Shown here: piece after piece, positions 34,899-42,281 of the stretch
How positions within the stretch are numbered: the first letter of the stretch is position 1
Layout of the letters: each line of letters opens with the position of its first letter
Source of the DNA: AC-32 sp035518635
GTDB lineage: Bacteria > Actinomycetota > Thermoleophilia > Gaiellales > Gaiellaceae
Assembly: GCA_035518635.1 (NCBI GenBank)
Contig: DATIXI010000023.1
Coordinates: 1 to 64,000, forward strand
Reading direction: 5' to 3'
Length of the DNA: 64,000 nt
Position numbers and translations under genes: made by a program
Notes under the pieces: generated by a model
The model's input: the letters and a program-made list of their open reading frames with translations, nothing else
The model's database searches: none
What the model was told of the DNA's origin: nothing

Positions 34899-35473
34899 GG
34901 CTCGGGCGTCGCGTACCCGCGCATGCCGTCCAGGAGCAGCGAGTAGAAACGGTCGGCGAGCTCGTCGGTGTCTCGGCCGGGCTGGAGCCACGTGTACGCC
35001 CAGTTCGCCGCGGAGAGCGCGAGCAGCGCCGCGGTCGAGTCGTCGAGGTCGCTTCGCAGCTCCCCCAGATCGCGCCCCTCGCGGAAGAGCGCGCGGATCC
35101 GCTCCTCGTAGCGGCGGCGCTCGCCGACGATCTCGTCCCGCCGCTCGCCCGCGAGGTAGCGCCATTCCTGGATGAAGACCGTCGCGACGTCGAGCTGGTC
35201 GGCGACCACGCGCAGGTGCGAGCGCAGCGCGAGCCTGATCTTCTCCGCCGGCCGGAGCTCGTCCCGGATCGCGTCGAGCCCGGCATGGAACGCCCGCGCG
35301 CCCTGAAGCATCGTCTCGTAGAGGAGGTCCTGCTTCGACTCGATGTGGGCGTAGAGCGAGCCCTTCTGCACGCCGAGCGCCTCCGCGATCTCGCCGATCG
35401 AGGTGCCGTGGTAGCCCTTCTCGGCAAAGAGGCGGGCCGCCTGGCGCGTCAGCTCCGCGCGTCGCTCGGACAC
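34895..35473 (-). CDS. paaR: TetR family repressor, PaaR-like
   Basis: The 192-residue regulator has a TetR helix-turn-helix in its first 45 residues (GYHGTSIGEIAEALGVQKGS then LYAHIESKQDLLYE) and an all-helical ligand domain. It is divergent from paaA, and the 26-base gap carries CTAACGATCGTTCG, which fits the consensus CNAACGNNCGTTNG I recall for the Thermus PaaR (to be verified). Expected ligand: phenylacetyl-CoA. GTG start at 35473. It would repress itself and paaABCD. Confidence 0.85.
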   Translation of the reverse strand: MSERRAELTRQAARLFAEKGYHGTSIGEIAEALGVQKGSLYAHIESKQDLLYETMLQGARAFHAGLDAIRDELRPAEKIRLALRSHLRVVADQLDVATVFIQEWRYLAGERRDEIVGERRRYEERIRALFREGRDLGELRSDLDDSTAALLALSAANWAYTWLQPGRDTDELADRFYSLLLDGMRGYATPEP

Positions 35474-35483
35474 GCTTGGTAGC

Positions 35484-35497
35484 CTAACGATCGTTCG
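35484..35497. promoter_or_regulatory. PaaR operator CTAACGATCGTTCG
   Basis: A 10-bp perfect palindrome AACGATCGTT sits inside a 16-bp inverted repeat TAACGA-TCGT-TCGTTA, ending two bases before the paaA ATG and 11 bases from the paaR GTG. Bound repressor would block both starts. The absence of room for a normal leader suggests that paaA is leaderless or that its promoter lies within paaR. Confidence 0.75.
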
Positions 35498-35499
35498 TT

Positions 35500-36402
35500 A
35501 TGGAGCAGCGCGAGCAAGAGTTTCTCCAGTACGTCCAGGACGGCGGCCAGGTCGAGGTCGACGACTGGATGCCGGACGAGTACCGGGCGCGGCTGCGGAA
35601 GTTCATCGAGATGCACGCGAACTCGGAGCTGATGGGCGTGCTCCCCGAGCGCGAGTGGATCCTCCGCGCGCCCACCCTCCAGCGCAAGCTCGCGCTGACG
35701 GCCAAGGTGCAGGACGAGGTCGGCCACGCGCAGCTGATCTACCGCGTGGTCGAGGACCTCGGCAAACCGCGAGAGCAGTGCTTCGACGATCTGATCTCGG
35801 GGAAGTCGAAGTTCCACAACGTCTTCCACTACCCGACGAAGACGTGGGGCGACGTGGGCGTGATCGCCTGGCTCGTCGACGCCGCGGCGATCATCAGCCA
35901 GAAGGCGCTGCTCAAGTGCTCGTACGCGCCCTACGCCCGGATCATGAAGAAGATCTGCTGGGAGGAGTCGTTCCACATCCTCCATGGCCGCGACGTCGTG
36001 CTGACGATGATGCTCGGCACCGACGACCAGCGCGAGCTCGTCCAGGAGGCGCTGAACCGCTGGTGGGGCCCGTTGATGCAGTTCCACGGCAACCCGATCC
36101 CGGCCGACGAGGACCCGACCTACCAGTGGCGGATCAAGACCCAGGCAAACGACGAGGCGCGGCAGCAGTTCCTCGACGGCTACGTCCCCCAGATCTGGGA
36201 GCTCGGGCTGACCGTGCCCGATCCCGAGCTGCGCAAGGACGAGGAGACCGGGCGCTGGCACTTCACCGAGCCCGACTGGGACGAGCTCAAGAGCGTGGTC
36301 ACGGGGCACGGGCCGAAGACGGCCGACCGGCTCGACCTCCGGCGCCAGGCCCGCGAGCGCTCGGCCTGGGTGCGGCAGGTCGTGCTCGCCGACGCGGCCT
36401 GA
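35500..36402 (+). CDS. paaA: ring 1,2-phenylacetyl-CoA epoxidase, catalytic subunit PaaA
   Basis: PaaA is the di-iron oxygenase subunit that epoxidises phenylacetyl-CoA. The 300-residue protein has the ferritin-like ligand motifs KVQDEVGHAQL (Glu73, His76) and CWEESFHILHG (Glu155, His159) with the second helix pair in between, and YQWRIKTQANDEARQQF near the end. It is the first gene of paaABCD, controlled by the operator between it and paaR. PaaE, the reductase, is absent from the cluster. Confidence 0.95.
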   Translation: MEQREQEFLQYVQDGGQVEVDDWMPDEYRARLRKFIEMHANSELMGVLPEREWILRAPTLQRKLALTAKVQDEVGHAQLIYRVVEDLGKPREQCFDDLISGKSKFHNVFHYPTKTWGDVGVIAWLVDAAAIISQKALLKCSYAPYARIMKKICWEESFHILHGRDVVLTMMLGTDDQRELVQEALNRWWGPLMQFHGNPIPADEDPTYQWRIKTQANDEARQQFLDGYVPQIWELGLTVPDPELRKDEETGRWHFTEPDWDELKSVVTGHGPKTADRLDLRRQARERSAWVRQVVLADAA

Positions 36403-36406
36403 CCTT

Positions 36407-36421
36407 GTAACAGACTGTTAC
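36407..36421. promoter_or_regulatory. palindrome GTAACAG-A-CTGTTAC between paaA and paaB
   Basis: The core palindrome is exactly identical to the one before E1beta at 28184, and the right flank TTGG is shared in orientation toward the next gene. It ends nine bases before the paaB start and abuts the GGAGG that would be its ribosome-binding site, so a bound protein or paired RNA could affect paaB expression separately from paaA. Confidence 0.6.
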
Positions 36422-36430
36422 TTGGAGGCG

Positions 36431-36733
36431 GTGACGGCCACGATCTGGGAAGTGTTCAGACAGGAGCGGAAGGGCCAAGCCTTCCAGCACGCGGGCTCGA
36501 TCGAGGCGCCGGACGAGCGCTTCGCGGACTGGTACGCGCGCGAGCAGTACGGGAGACGCGGGGAGTCGGCCGCTCTGTGGATCGTCCCGCGCGACGCCGT
36601 CCACCCGATCGAGGACTTCGTCGACGAGCTGAACCGCAACTACCACCGCGTCGACGGCTATCCGCTCAAAGAGAAGCTGAAGGAGGCTCGTGAGCGAGCA
36701 GGGACGAGCGCAGCTGCTCCTGACGGCTCATAG
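36431..36733 (+). CDS. paaB: phenylacetyl-CoA epoxidase subunit PaaB
   Basis: This small structural subunit of the epoxidase is 100 residues here. It has IWEVFRQERKGQAFQHAGSI and ALWIVPRDAV, typical of PaaB. GTG 36431 gives the usual N-terminus; TTG 36422 is possible. The last 15 or so residues (after KEARE) are encoded by the first copy of a 33-bp direct repeat and by inserted DNA, so the C-terminus is altered from an ancestral form that would have run into paaC and stopped at TGA 36898-36900. Confidence 0.88.
   Translation: MTATIWEVFRQERKGQAFQHAGSIEAPDERFADWYAREQYGRRGESAALWIVPRDAVHPIEDFVDELNRNYHRVDGYPLKEKLKEARERAGTSAAAPDGS
36689..36721 (+). repeat. 33-bp direct repeat, copy 1 (end of paaB)
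   Basis: This copy is identical to 36856-36888. It begins CGTGAGCGAGCAG and ends GCAGCTGCTCCT. In copy 2 it holds the paaC start codon. Together the copies flank 134 bases of inserted DNA, the footprint of an insertion with a long duplication. Confidence 0.85.
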
Positions 36734-36855
36734 GGTCGGGGCGAGCGACCGGCGAAGCCGGGCTTTGCCCGGCGAGAGCCACACCTCGGCTGTCTCGCCG
36801 CCACGGCGAAGAAGGGGGCTCATGGGGGAAACATGGTTTCCCCCATGCTCAGGAA
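36722..36855. mobile_element. 134-bp non-coding insert with two hairpins between paaB and paaC
   Basis: The insert holds a 7-bp-stem hairpin GCCGGGC-TTT-GCCCGGC at 36757-36773 and a perfect 12-bp-stem hairpin CATGGGGGAAAC-ATG-GTTTCCCCCATG at 36821-36847. It has no terminal inverted repeats or open frame of note. The first hairpin core recurs at 40480 and 59658, so the insert looks like a small dispersed palindromic element rather than a remnant of a transposase gene. Confidence 0.6.
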
Positions 36856-36888
36856 CGTGAGCGAGCAGGGACGAGCGCAGCTGCTCCT
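36856..36888 (+). repeat. 33-bp direct repeat, copy 2 (start of paaC)
   Basis: This second copy spans the GTG start of paaC and its first ten codons. The only difference from copy 1 lies outside the repeat. Because both copies are identical, the duplication is likely recent on an evolutionary scale. Confidence 0.85.
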
Positions 36889-37453
36889 CGGGATCGCTGA
36901 CGACGAGCTGATCCTCGGCTGGCGCGACTCCGAGTGGACCGGCGTGGCGCCGTTCCTCGAGGAGGACGTCGCGTTCTCGTCGATCGCCCAGAACGAGATC
37001 GGGCACGCGAGGGCACTGTACGAGCTGGCCGCGCGCGACCTCGGCACGACCGCGGACGAGCTCGCGTTCGACCGCAGACCCGCCGAGTACCGCTGCGCGC
37101 AGCTGGTCGAGCTGCGTCTGCCGGGCTGGGAGCACACGATCGCCCGCCACTGCCTCTACGAGGCGGCGGACGCCGAGCGCCTCGCGCGGCTCATCGCCTC
37201 GGACGACCCGGAGGTCGCAGGGCTCGCTGCCAAGATCGACCGCGAGGAGGCCTACCACCGGATGCACGCGGACATGTGGTTCGACCGGCTCTCCGGCGAG
37301 CCGCGCTTCCAGGCCGCGCTCGAGGAGCTGCGGCCGCTCGCGACGGCGATCGCCGACCCGGAGCTCAGGAACGGCCACACGCCCGATCTCGCCGAGCTCT
37401 TGGAAGTCATGACCGAGGTCCGGCGCTCGCAGCCGCCGGGCACGACGTGGTAA
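36857..37453 (+). CDS. paaC: phenylacetyl-CoA epoxidase subunit PaaC
   Basis: PaaC is the structural, ferritin-like partner of PaaA without a working iron site. The 198-residue protein has LLLGIADDELILGWRDSEWTG at its start, FSSIAQNEIGHARALYEL and AYHRMHADMWFDRL. I use GTG 36857, which lies in copy 2 of the 33-bp repeat and matches the family N-terminus. ATG codons at 36833 and 36845 lie inside the inserted hairpin and would add seven to eleven odd residues. Confidence 0.9.
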   Translation: MSEQGRAQLLLGIADDELILGWRDSEWTGVAPFLEEDVAFSSIAQNEIGHARALYELAARDLGTTADELAFDRRPAEYRCAQLVELRLPGWEHTIARHCLYEAADAERLARLIASDDPEVAGLAAKIDREEAYHRMHADMWFDRLSGEPRFQAALEELRPLATAIADPELRNGHTPDLAELLEVMTEVRRSQPPGTTW

Positions 37454-37932
37454 CCGCCGAGCAGGTCTGGGACGCCCTCTCGGAAGTTCCCGACCCGGAG
37501 ATCCCGGTGATCTCCGTCGTCGACCTCGGCGTCGTCCGTGACGTGCGGGTCGAGGGCGGGCGGGTGCACGTCGAGTTCACGCCGACGTTCCTCGGTTGCC
37601 CCGCGCTGGAAGTGATGCGCGACCAGATGGAGGCGAGGATCGCCCAGCTCGGCGTCGAGCCCGAGGTCGAGGTCGTCCTCGACGACTCGTGGTCGACCGA
37701 CCGCATCACCGACGAGGGACGGGAGAAGCTCCGGGCCGCCGGCTTCTCGCCGCCGGCCCGTCGCGGGGCCGCCGCGCCGACGCTCGTCCAGCTCGAGTCG
37801 AATGGCTTCCGCTGCCCGTACTGCGGCTCGCGGGACACGGCGCTCGAGAACATCTTCGGCCCGACGCCGTGCCGCTCGCTGCGTTACTGCCGCAGCTGCC
37901 GCCAGCCGTTCGAGCAGTTCAAGACGATCTGA
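37447..37932 (+). CDS. paaD: phenylacetate degradation protein PaaD (SufT-like, with zinc ribbon)
   Basis: PaaD is thought to help assemble the epoxidase iron-sulfur or di-iron parts. The 161-residue protein has an N-terminal DUF59 domain (VPDPEIPVISVVDLGVV, FTPTFLGCPALEVM) and a C-terminal four-cysteine ribbon (CPYCGSRDTALENIFGPTPC then YCRSC). GTG 37447 overlaps the paaC stop by seven bases. The operon ends here; no paaE follows. Confidence 0.9.
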   Translation: MVTAEQVWDALSEVPDPEIPVISVVDLGVVRDVRVEGGRVHVEFTPTFLGCPALEVMRDQMEARIAQLGVEPEVEVVLDDSWSTDRITDEGREKLRAAGFSPPARRGAAAPTLVQLESNGFRCPYCGSRDTALENIFGPTPCRSLRYCRSCRQPFEQFKTI

Positions 37933-37976
37933 GCGGAGGCCGCCCGGCCTTCCAGCCGAGCGGCCCCCAGCGATGC

Positions 37977-39596
37977 TCAGCGCGGCACGGAGTGCGGCTC
38001 CGCGCGCACGTGGTACTCCATGATCTTCCGCAGCGACTGCGCGGTTGCAGCCGCGGCGGCGGCGAACGGGACATCCTGCTGGCAGACCGTTCCCACGGCC
38101 GGAAGCGCCAGCGTCTCGATGTAATGGTTCACCGCGTCGTCGATGCAGGCCGAGTTCCCGCCGTAGGCGGTGTGCCCGTCGCCCCGCATCGTCAGCAGCC
38201 GCACGTTGCCGAGCGTCGCGGCGGTCCGGAGAGCGCCCTTGTAGGGAGTTGCCGGGTCATAGGTCGTCGCGACCTCGAGCGCGGTCGGCGCCGAGGTCGA
38301 GGCGCGGAACGGGCCGTCGAACACGCCGTTCGAGCTCGGCCCGTAGAGCCCGTAGCTCAGCTCGGAGTAGCCGGTGTTCCACCACGCGTGGTCGAACAAC
38401 CCCCACGACTGGTTGCCGGCCCGGAGGTAGCGCTTGATCCCCTGCTTGTAGTGCTGGTCGGCGGCAGTGATCAGGAAGTACCGGTCGCTGATCGGGTCGT
38501 AGGTGCCGTCGTCGTTGCGGCTGTAGAACGCGTCGGCGAGGATCCGGAACAGTGTCCCGTCACCGGCCTGCGCCCCCTGGAGCGCACCCACGAGAAGCGG
38601 CCAGAGCTGCTTCGCGTACATCGCGAGCATCGACCCTCCGATCAGGTCGTCGCCGCCGACCGGGCGCGAGTCGTCCGCCCCGGGAGCCGGGATCGGATTC
38701 GCGTACGCCTGGTCGACCAGCTGCTGGAACGCGTCCGAGGGATCGCTCCCGCCGAAGCCACACGTCGTCTGGTCTGCGGCACAGGCCTGGAAGAACCTCG
38801 CGAGCCCCCGCTCGAAGCCCTGCGACTGCTCGCGCAGCCCCTGCGACGGGTTGTCGATGTAGGTCGTCACGTCGACCGGCCCGTCGAGCACCAGTGCTCG
38901 GTAGTTGTGCGGGAAGAGGCTCGCGTAGGTCGCGCCCAGGAACGTCCCGTACGAGAAGCCGAAGTAGTTCAGCTTCTTGTCCCCCATCGCGGCCCGGACC
39001 CGGTCCATGTCGCGCGCCGTGTTCCCGGTCGTGATGTAGCGCAGCACGCTGCCGTTCAGCTGCTTGCAGCGGTTCACGTACCCCTTCGCCTTGGCGACCA
39101 GCGCCTTGGCGTCGAGGTTGAACGGCGTCACGAACGGCTGCGAGTAGATCCCGTCCGTCTCCTGATTGACCTTGCAGTCGACCGACGGCTGCGTCTCCCC
39201 GACACCGCGCGGGTCGACCCCGACGATGTCGAAGTGGTCGTTGACGGCCGAGAACAGGTCGCCGCCGAACGACTGGATCGCGTCGACGGCCGTGCCGCCC
39301 GGCCCTCCGAAGTTGACGAACAGCGCCCCGGTCCGCGCCTCCTTTGCCGGCAGCCGGGTGATCGCGACCGTGAACGTCGGCCCGCTCGGCTTCTCGTAGT
39401 CGCGCGGGACCACGAGGTTCGCGCACTGGTATCCGTTGCCGCAGTCCTGCCACGACAGGGTCGAGCCGCTGTGGTGCTTGACCACGTGGCGTGCGGTCGG
39501 ATACGCGGCGGCCGCGGCTACCGCCACGGCGACCGCGACCACCATTGCGATCGCCAGCAGCACCCGCGCAAATCGCGTTCGCGCAGTCATGCTCAT
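37977..39596 (-). CDS. secreted alpha/beta hydrolase, tripeptidyl aminopeptidase-like
   Basis: The 539-residue enzyme has a signal peptide or anchor (VLLAIAMVVAVAVAVAAAA), oxyanion-hole GGPGG near 97-101, nucleophile Ser215 in GFSYGTFLG, aspartate 447 in DPATP and histidine 475 in GDGHTAYG. The layout fits Streptomyces secreted tripeptidyl/prolyl aminopeptidases. It is monocistronic and probably supplies amino acids or peptides. Two bases at its start allow MSMTAR or MTAR. Confidence 0.88.
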   Translation of the reverse strand: MSMTARTRFARVLLAIAMVVAVAVAVAAAAAYPTARHVVKHHSGSTLSWQDCGNGYQCANLVVPRDYEKPSGPTFTVAITRLPAKEARTGALFVNFGGPGGTAVDAIQSFGGDLFSAVNDHFDIVGVDPRGVGETQPSVDCKVNQETDGIYSQPFVTPFNLDAKALVAKAKGYVNRCKQLNGSVLRYITTGNTARDMDRVRAAMGDKKLNYFGFSYGTFLGATYASLFPHNYRALVLDGPVDVTTYIDNPSQGLREQSQGFERGLARFFQACAADQTTCGFGGSDPSDAFQQLVDQAYANPIPAPGADDSRPVGGDDLIGGSMLAMYAKQLWPLLVGALQGAQAGDGTLFRILADAFYSRNDDGTYDPISDRYFLITAADQHYKQGIKRYLRAGNQSWGLFDHAWWNTGYSELSYGLYGPSSNGVFDGPFRASTSAPTALEVATTYDPATPYKGALRTAATLGNVRLLTMRGDGHTAYGGNSACIDDAVNHYIETLALPAVGTVCQQDVPFAAAAAATAQSLRKIMEYHVRAEPHSVPR

Positions 39597-39779
39597 CCTC
39601 CTTGAGTTGGGTGCGAGCCGGGCCCGATGCGCTCACACGGCGTAGCGACGCCAGGCGTGCAGCCTGAGCTGAGCCGACGTCGTCGCCCCATTGCCTGCCA
39701 CCTCCGCCTGCCTCGGACCCGAACGTCGCGGCGGTCCTACCACGCTCGTGAGATATGAGTCAAACGCGCGCGCGGGCGC
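39597..39779. other. 183-base intergenic region with no gene seen
   Basis: This is the largest gap in the window. It must hold the promoter of the secreted hydrolase gene and the 3' end of the DUF4389 transcript. I see no convincing -35/-10 pair, strong hairpin or small open frame with a ribosome site. The base composition is slightly less GC-rich near 39745-39765. Confidence 0.5.
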
Positions 39780-40412
39780 TCAGGCCTGGATGCCGACGTT
39801 GAAGCTCGGGTAGCGCTCCGTCAGGAGCATCACGTAGCCGAGCGTCTGCGTCTCGACGCGGAGCGCGAAGGCGGCGAAGTTGCGGACGCCCTCCGGGACG
39901 CGCCCGGTGACGAGCGCGACGAACCAGCTGAAGACGGCCAGCAGCTGCGAGACCTGCGTGAGAATGTTCGCGAGCAGGAGGGCGGGGATGGCGAGGATGA
40001 TCCGGAAGAAGACGGTCGCCCGGCTCTGCCGCTCGGGCGGGTCGACCTCGAGGTCGATCGGGTAGCCGGACGAGCCCGAGAAGCCCGGGTACGGGTCCGC
40101 GATCAGCAGGGCGTACGCGTAGATGTGCGTCCGGTAGCGGAGGAACGCCGCCATGAATCGGTGGAGCCCGTCCGGGACAGTGCCGGTGAAGACCGCGGCG
40201 AACCAGGCGGCGATCCAGGCGAGAAACGCGACGATGCCCCAGAGCGCGATCCAGATGAACACCGGGATCGCGAGGATCGCGCGGAAGAAGACCGTCAGCC
40301 GGTTGCGGCGCAGGTCGTCGGTGACGACCAGCCGGATCGGGTGCTCGTGCTCGGCCGGAGCTTCCTGCTCAGCGAGCGCGTCCTGTGGCGGCGGCGCGTC
40401 GGTCGGTTCCAT
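39780..40412 (-). CDS. DUF4389 tandem-domain membrane protein
   Basis: This 210-residue protein contains two DUF4389 units, each a pair of helices preceded by RLTVFFRAILAIPVFIWIAL or RATVFFRIILAIPALLLANI and followed by a VPDGLHRF or VPEGVRNF sequence and an aromatic stretch. It probably acts in the membrane; its role is unknown. It starts with ATG 40412, downstream of the hairpin pair that follows paaG. Confidence 0.82.
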   Translation of the reverse strand: MEPTDAPPPQDALAEQEAPAEHEHPIRLVVTDDLRRNRLTVFFRAILAIPVFIWIALWGIVAFLAWIAAWFAAVFTGTVPDGLHRFMAAFLRYRTHIYAYALLIADPYPGFSGSSGYPIDLEVDPPERQSRATVFFRIILAIPALLLANILTQVSQLLAVFSWFVALVTGRVPEGVRNFAAFALRVETQTLGYVMLLTERYPSFNVGIQA

Positions 40413-40479
40413 GCGACGATCCTAACGAGGGGTCACGACGTCGGATTTGACGCCGTCGGCTCGGACGACGATCGCAGAC

Positions 40480-40506
40480 GGGCACGCGGGCAAAGCCCGC
40501 ATGCCC
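40480..40506. repeat. hairpin repeat with GCGGGC-AAA-GCCCGC core
   Basis: A 27-base inverted repeat (GGGCA-C-GCGGGC, loop AAA, GCCCGC-A-TGCCC) with one mismatch. In reverse complement the core is GCGGGC-TTT-GCCCGC, nearly the same as at 59658 and like the hairpin at 36757. It is downstream of paaG and upstream of the DUF4389 gene, both on the reverse strand. Confidence 0.7.
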
Positions 40507-40513
40507 TGACGGC

Positions 40514-40531
40514 GGCATCGCAAGCGATGCC
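40514..40531. terminator. hairpin GGCATCGC-AA-GCGATGCC at end of paaG-like gene
   Basis: A perfect 8-bp stem with a two-base loop abuts the stop codon of the enoyl-CoA hydratase gene (40532). There is no clear U tract, so it may be an RNA stability or palindromic-repeat element rather than a classical terminator. Confidence 0.5.
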
Positions 40532-41302
40532 TCAGGATCCCCTGAAGGCCGGGTCGCGCTTCTCGAGGAACGCGGCCACACCCTCCACGAAGTCGTCGGT
40601 TTGCGTGGCCACGCCCTGCAGCTGGGCCTCGAGCTCCAGCTGCTCCTCGAGCGTCGAGTGCTCAGCCTGGTCGAACAGCCGCTTCGACAGGGCGATCCCG
40701 CGGGTCGGCATTGCGGCGAGCTCGGCGGCCCAGGCGGCGGCCTCGCTTGCCAGGGCGTCGTCCGGAACGACCCTGGAGATGAGCCCCCAGTCGAGCGCCT
40801 CGGAGGCGCTCAGCCGCCGGCCCGACGTCATCCACTCGAACGCGCGTGCCGTTCCGAGCAGACGCCCCACGAAGAACGTGCCGCCCATGTCCGGCACGAG
40901 GCCGATGTTGATGAAGGCTGGCACGAAGCTCGCGCCCTCGGCGGCGATACGGAGGTCGCAGGCGCACGCGAACGAGAGGCCGGCGCCCGCTGCAGGCCCG
41001 TTGACCGCGGCGATCACGGGCTTCTCGAGCTCCCGCACGGCGAGCACGCTCGGGTGGTAGTCGGTGCGGAGGCGGCCGCCGATGTCCCGCGCGGCCTCGC
41101 CGAACTCGTTCAGGTCCTGTCCCACGCAGAAGCCGCGGCCGGCGCCCGTGACCACGACCGCCCGCACCTCGGGGTCGCGGGCGTCCTTGAACGCGCCGAC
41201 GAGATGGCGATGCATCTCGCTCGTGAACGCGTTGAGGACATCGGGGCGGTTGAGGGTGATCGTCAGCACCGCGCCGTCCCGGCTGGTCTCCACCTCCGCC
41301 AT
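40532..41302 (-). CDS. enoyl-CoA hydratase/isomerase, PaaG-like
   Basis: The 256-residue crotonase-fold enzyme has LNRPDVLNAF, the oxyanion segment GAGRGFCVGQDLNEF and AAGAGLSFACACDLRIAA. The GQDLN sequence and lack of the second catalytic glutamate (PDMGGTFF) fit PaaG, the ring-1,2-epoxyphenylacetyl-CoA isomerase that follows PaaABC, but other isomerases share this look. It lies about 2.6 kb from the paa operon on the other strand and is divergent from the HtrA gene. Confidence 0.8.
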   Translation of the reverse strand: MAEVETSRDGAVLTITLNRPDVLNAFTSEMHRHLVGAFKDARDPEVRAVVVTGAGRGFCVGQDLNEFGEAARDIGGRLRTDYHPSVLAVRELEKPVIAAVNGPAAGAGLSFACACDLRIAAEGASFVPAFINIGLVPDMGGTFFVGRLLGTARAFEWMTSGRRLSASEALDWGLISRVVPDDALASEAAAWAAELAAMPTRGIALSKRLFDQAEHSTLEEQLELEAQLQGVATQTDDFVEGVAAFLEKRDPAFRGS

Positions 41303-41339
41303 CCGGCGCAGCCTACAACCCGGTTGCTAGCTTCGGCCC

Positions 41340-42281
41340 ATGGCCGACCTGACCTTCGTGTCGTCCGAGGAAGAGGCGCTCGATGCGTATTCGAATGCGG
41401 TGATCGGCGTTGCCGAGCGGCTCGCGCCATCGGTGGCGAACCTGCGCGTCTCACACGGACGCCGCACCGGCGGCGGGAGCGCGGTCGTGATCACGCCCGA
41501 CGGGTTCATGCTCACCTCCGCCCATGTGGTCGCACGAAGCTCGGGCGGCCGGGCCTCGCTCGTCGACGGCCGTGAGCTCCGGTTCGAGGTCGTCGGCTCA
41601 GACCCCCACTCGGACCTCGCCGTCCTGCGCTGCGAGGCCCCGGATCTCGTCGCGGCCGAGCTGGGGGACGCGGAGCGCCTCCGCGTCGGGCAGCTCGTGG
41701 TCGCGATCGGAAACCCCAACGGCTTCGCGGGCTCCGTGACCGCAGGCGTCATCTCCGCGCTCGGCCGCTCGCTGCCGACGCAGAGCGGGCGCATCGTCGA
41801 CAACGTGATCCAGACCGACGCCGCGCTCAACCCGGGGAACTCCGGCGGCGCCCTGGCAGACGGGGCCGGGCGGGTGGTCGGGATCAACACGGCGGTGGCA
41901 GGGGTCGGGCTCGGGCTCGCCGTCCCCGTCAACCAGGCGACGCGCCAGATCGTCGGCGCACTGATGACCGAGGGACGCTTCCGCCGTGCCTACCTGGGCA
42001 TCGCCGGCGGGACGCGTCCTCTGCCCCCGCGGCTGGCGCGGAAGCTCGGCCGCGAGGCAGGCGTCGAGGTCGTGACCGTGGTGGACGGATCGCCCGCCGC
42101 GGCTGCGGGCCTCCGCCCCGAGGACCTGATCGTCGAACTCGACGGCTCACCGGTCGCCGACGTCGGCGACATCCAGCGGCTGATGGTGGTCGAGCGGATC
42201 GGCGCGGCGGTCCTGATGCGCGTGCTGCGCGAGGACCGCGAGCTCGAGCTCTCGCTCGTTCCCGCCGAGCTCGACGGCTAG
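41340..42281 (+). CDS. HtrA/DegP-like serine protease without export signal
   Basis: The 313-residue trypsin-like protease has His62 (TSAHVV), Asp92 (HSDLAVL) and Ser168 (NPGNSGGAL) followed by one PDZ domain (VTVVDGSPAAAAGLRPEDLI near 238-268). There is no signal peptide or membrane anchor, so it seems cytosolic, unlike most HtrA proteins. It could be a protein-quality-control protease inside the cell or be exported by an unknown route. Stop shares CTAG with the LtrA gene. Confidence 0.88.
   Translation: MADLTFVSSEEEALDAYSNAVIGVAERLAPSVANLRVSHGRRTGGGSAVVITPDGFMLTSAHVVARSSGGRASLVDGRELRFEVVGSDPHSDLAVLRCEAPDLVAAELGDAERLRVGQLVVAIGNPNGFAGSVTAGVISALGRSLPTQSGRIVDNVIQTDAALNPGNSGGALADGAGRVVGINTAVAGVGLGLAVPVNQATRQIVGALMTEGRFRRAYLGIAGGTRPLPPRLARKLGREAGVEVVTVVDGSPAAAAGLRPEDLIVELDGSPVADVGDIQRLMVVERIGAAVLMRVLREDRELELSLVPAELDG

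Noticed and set aside
36833..36856. ATG starts for paaC within the hairpin
   Set aside because: They would add residues not found in PaaC relatives; the GTG in the repeat copy matches the family start.
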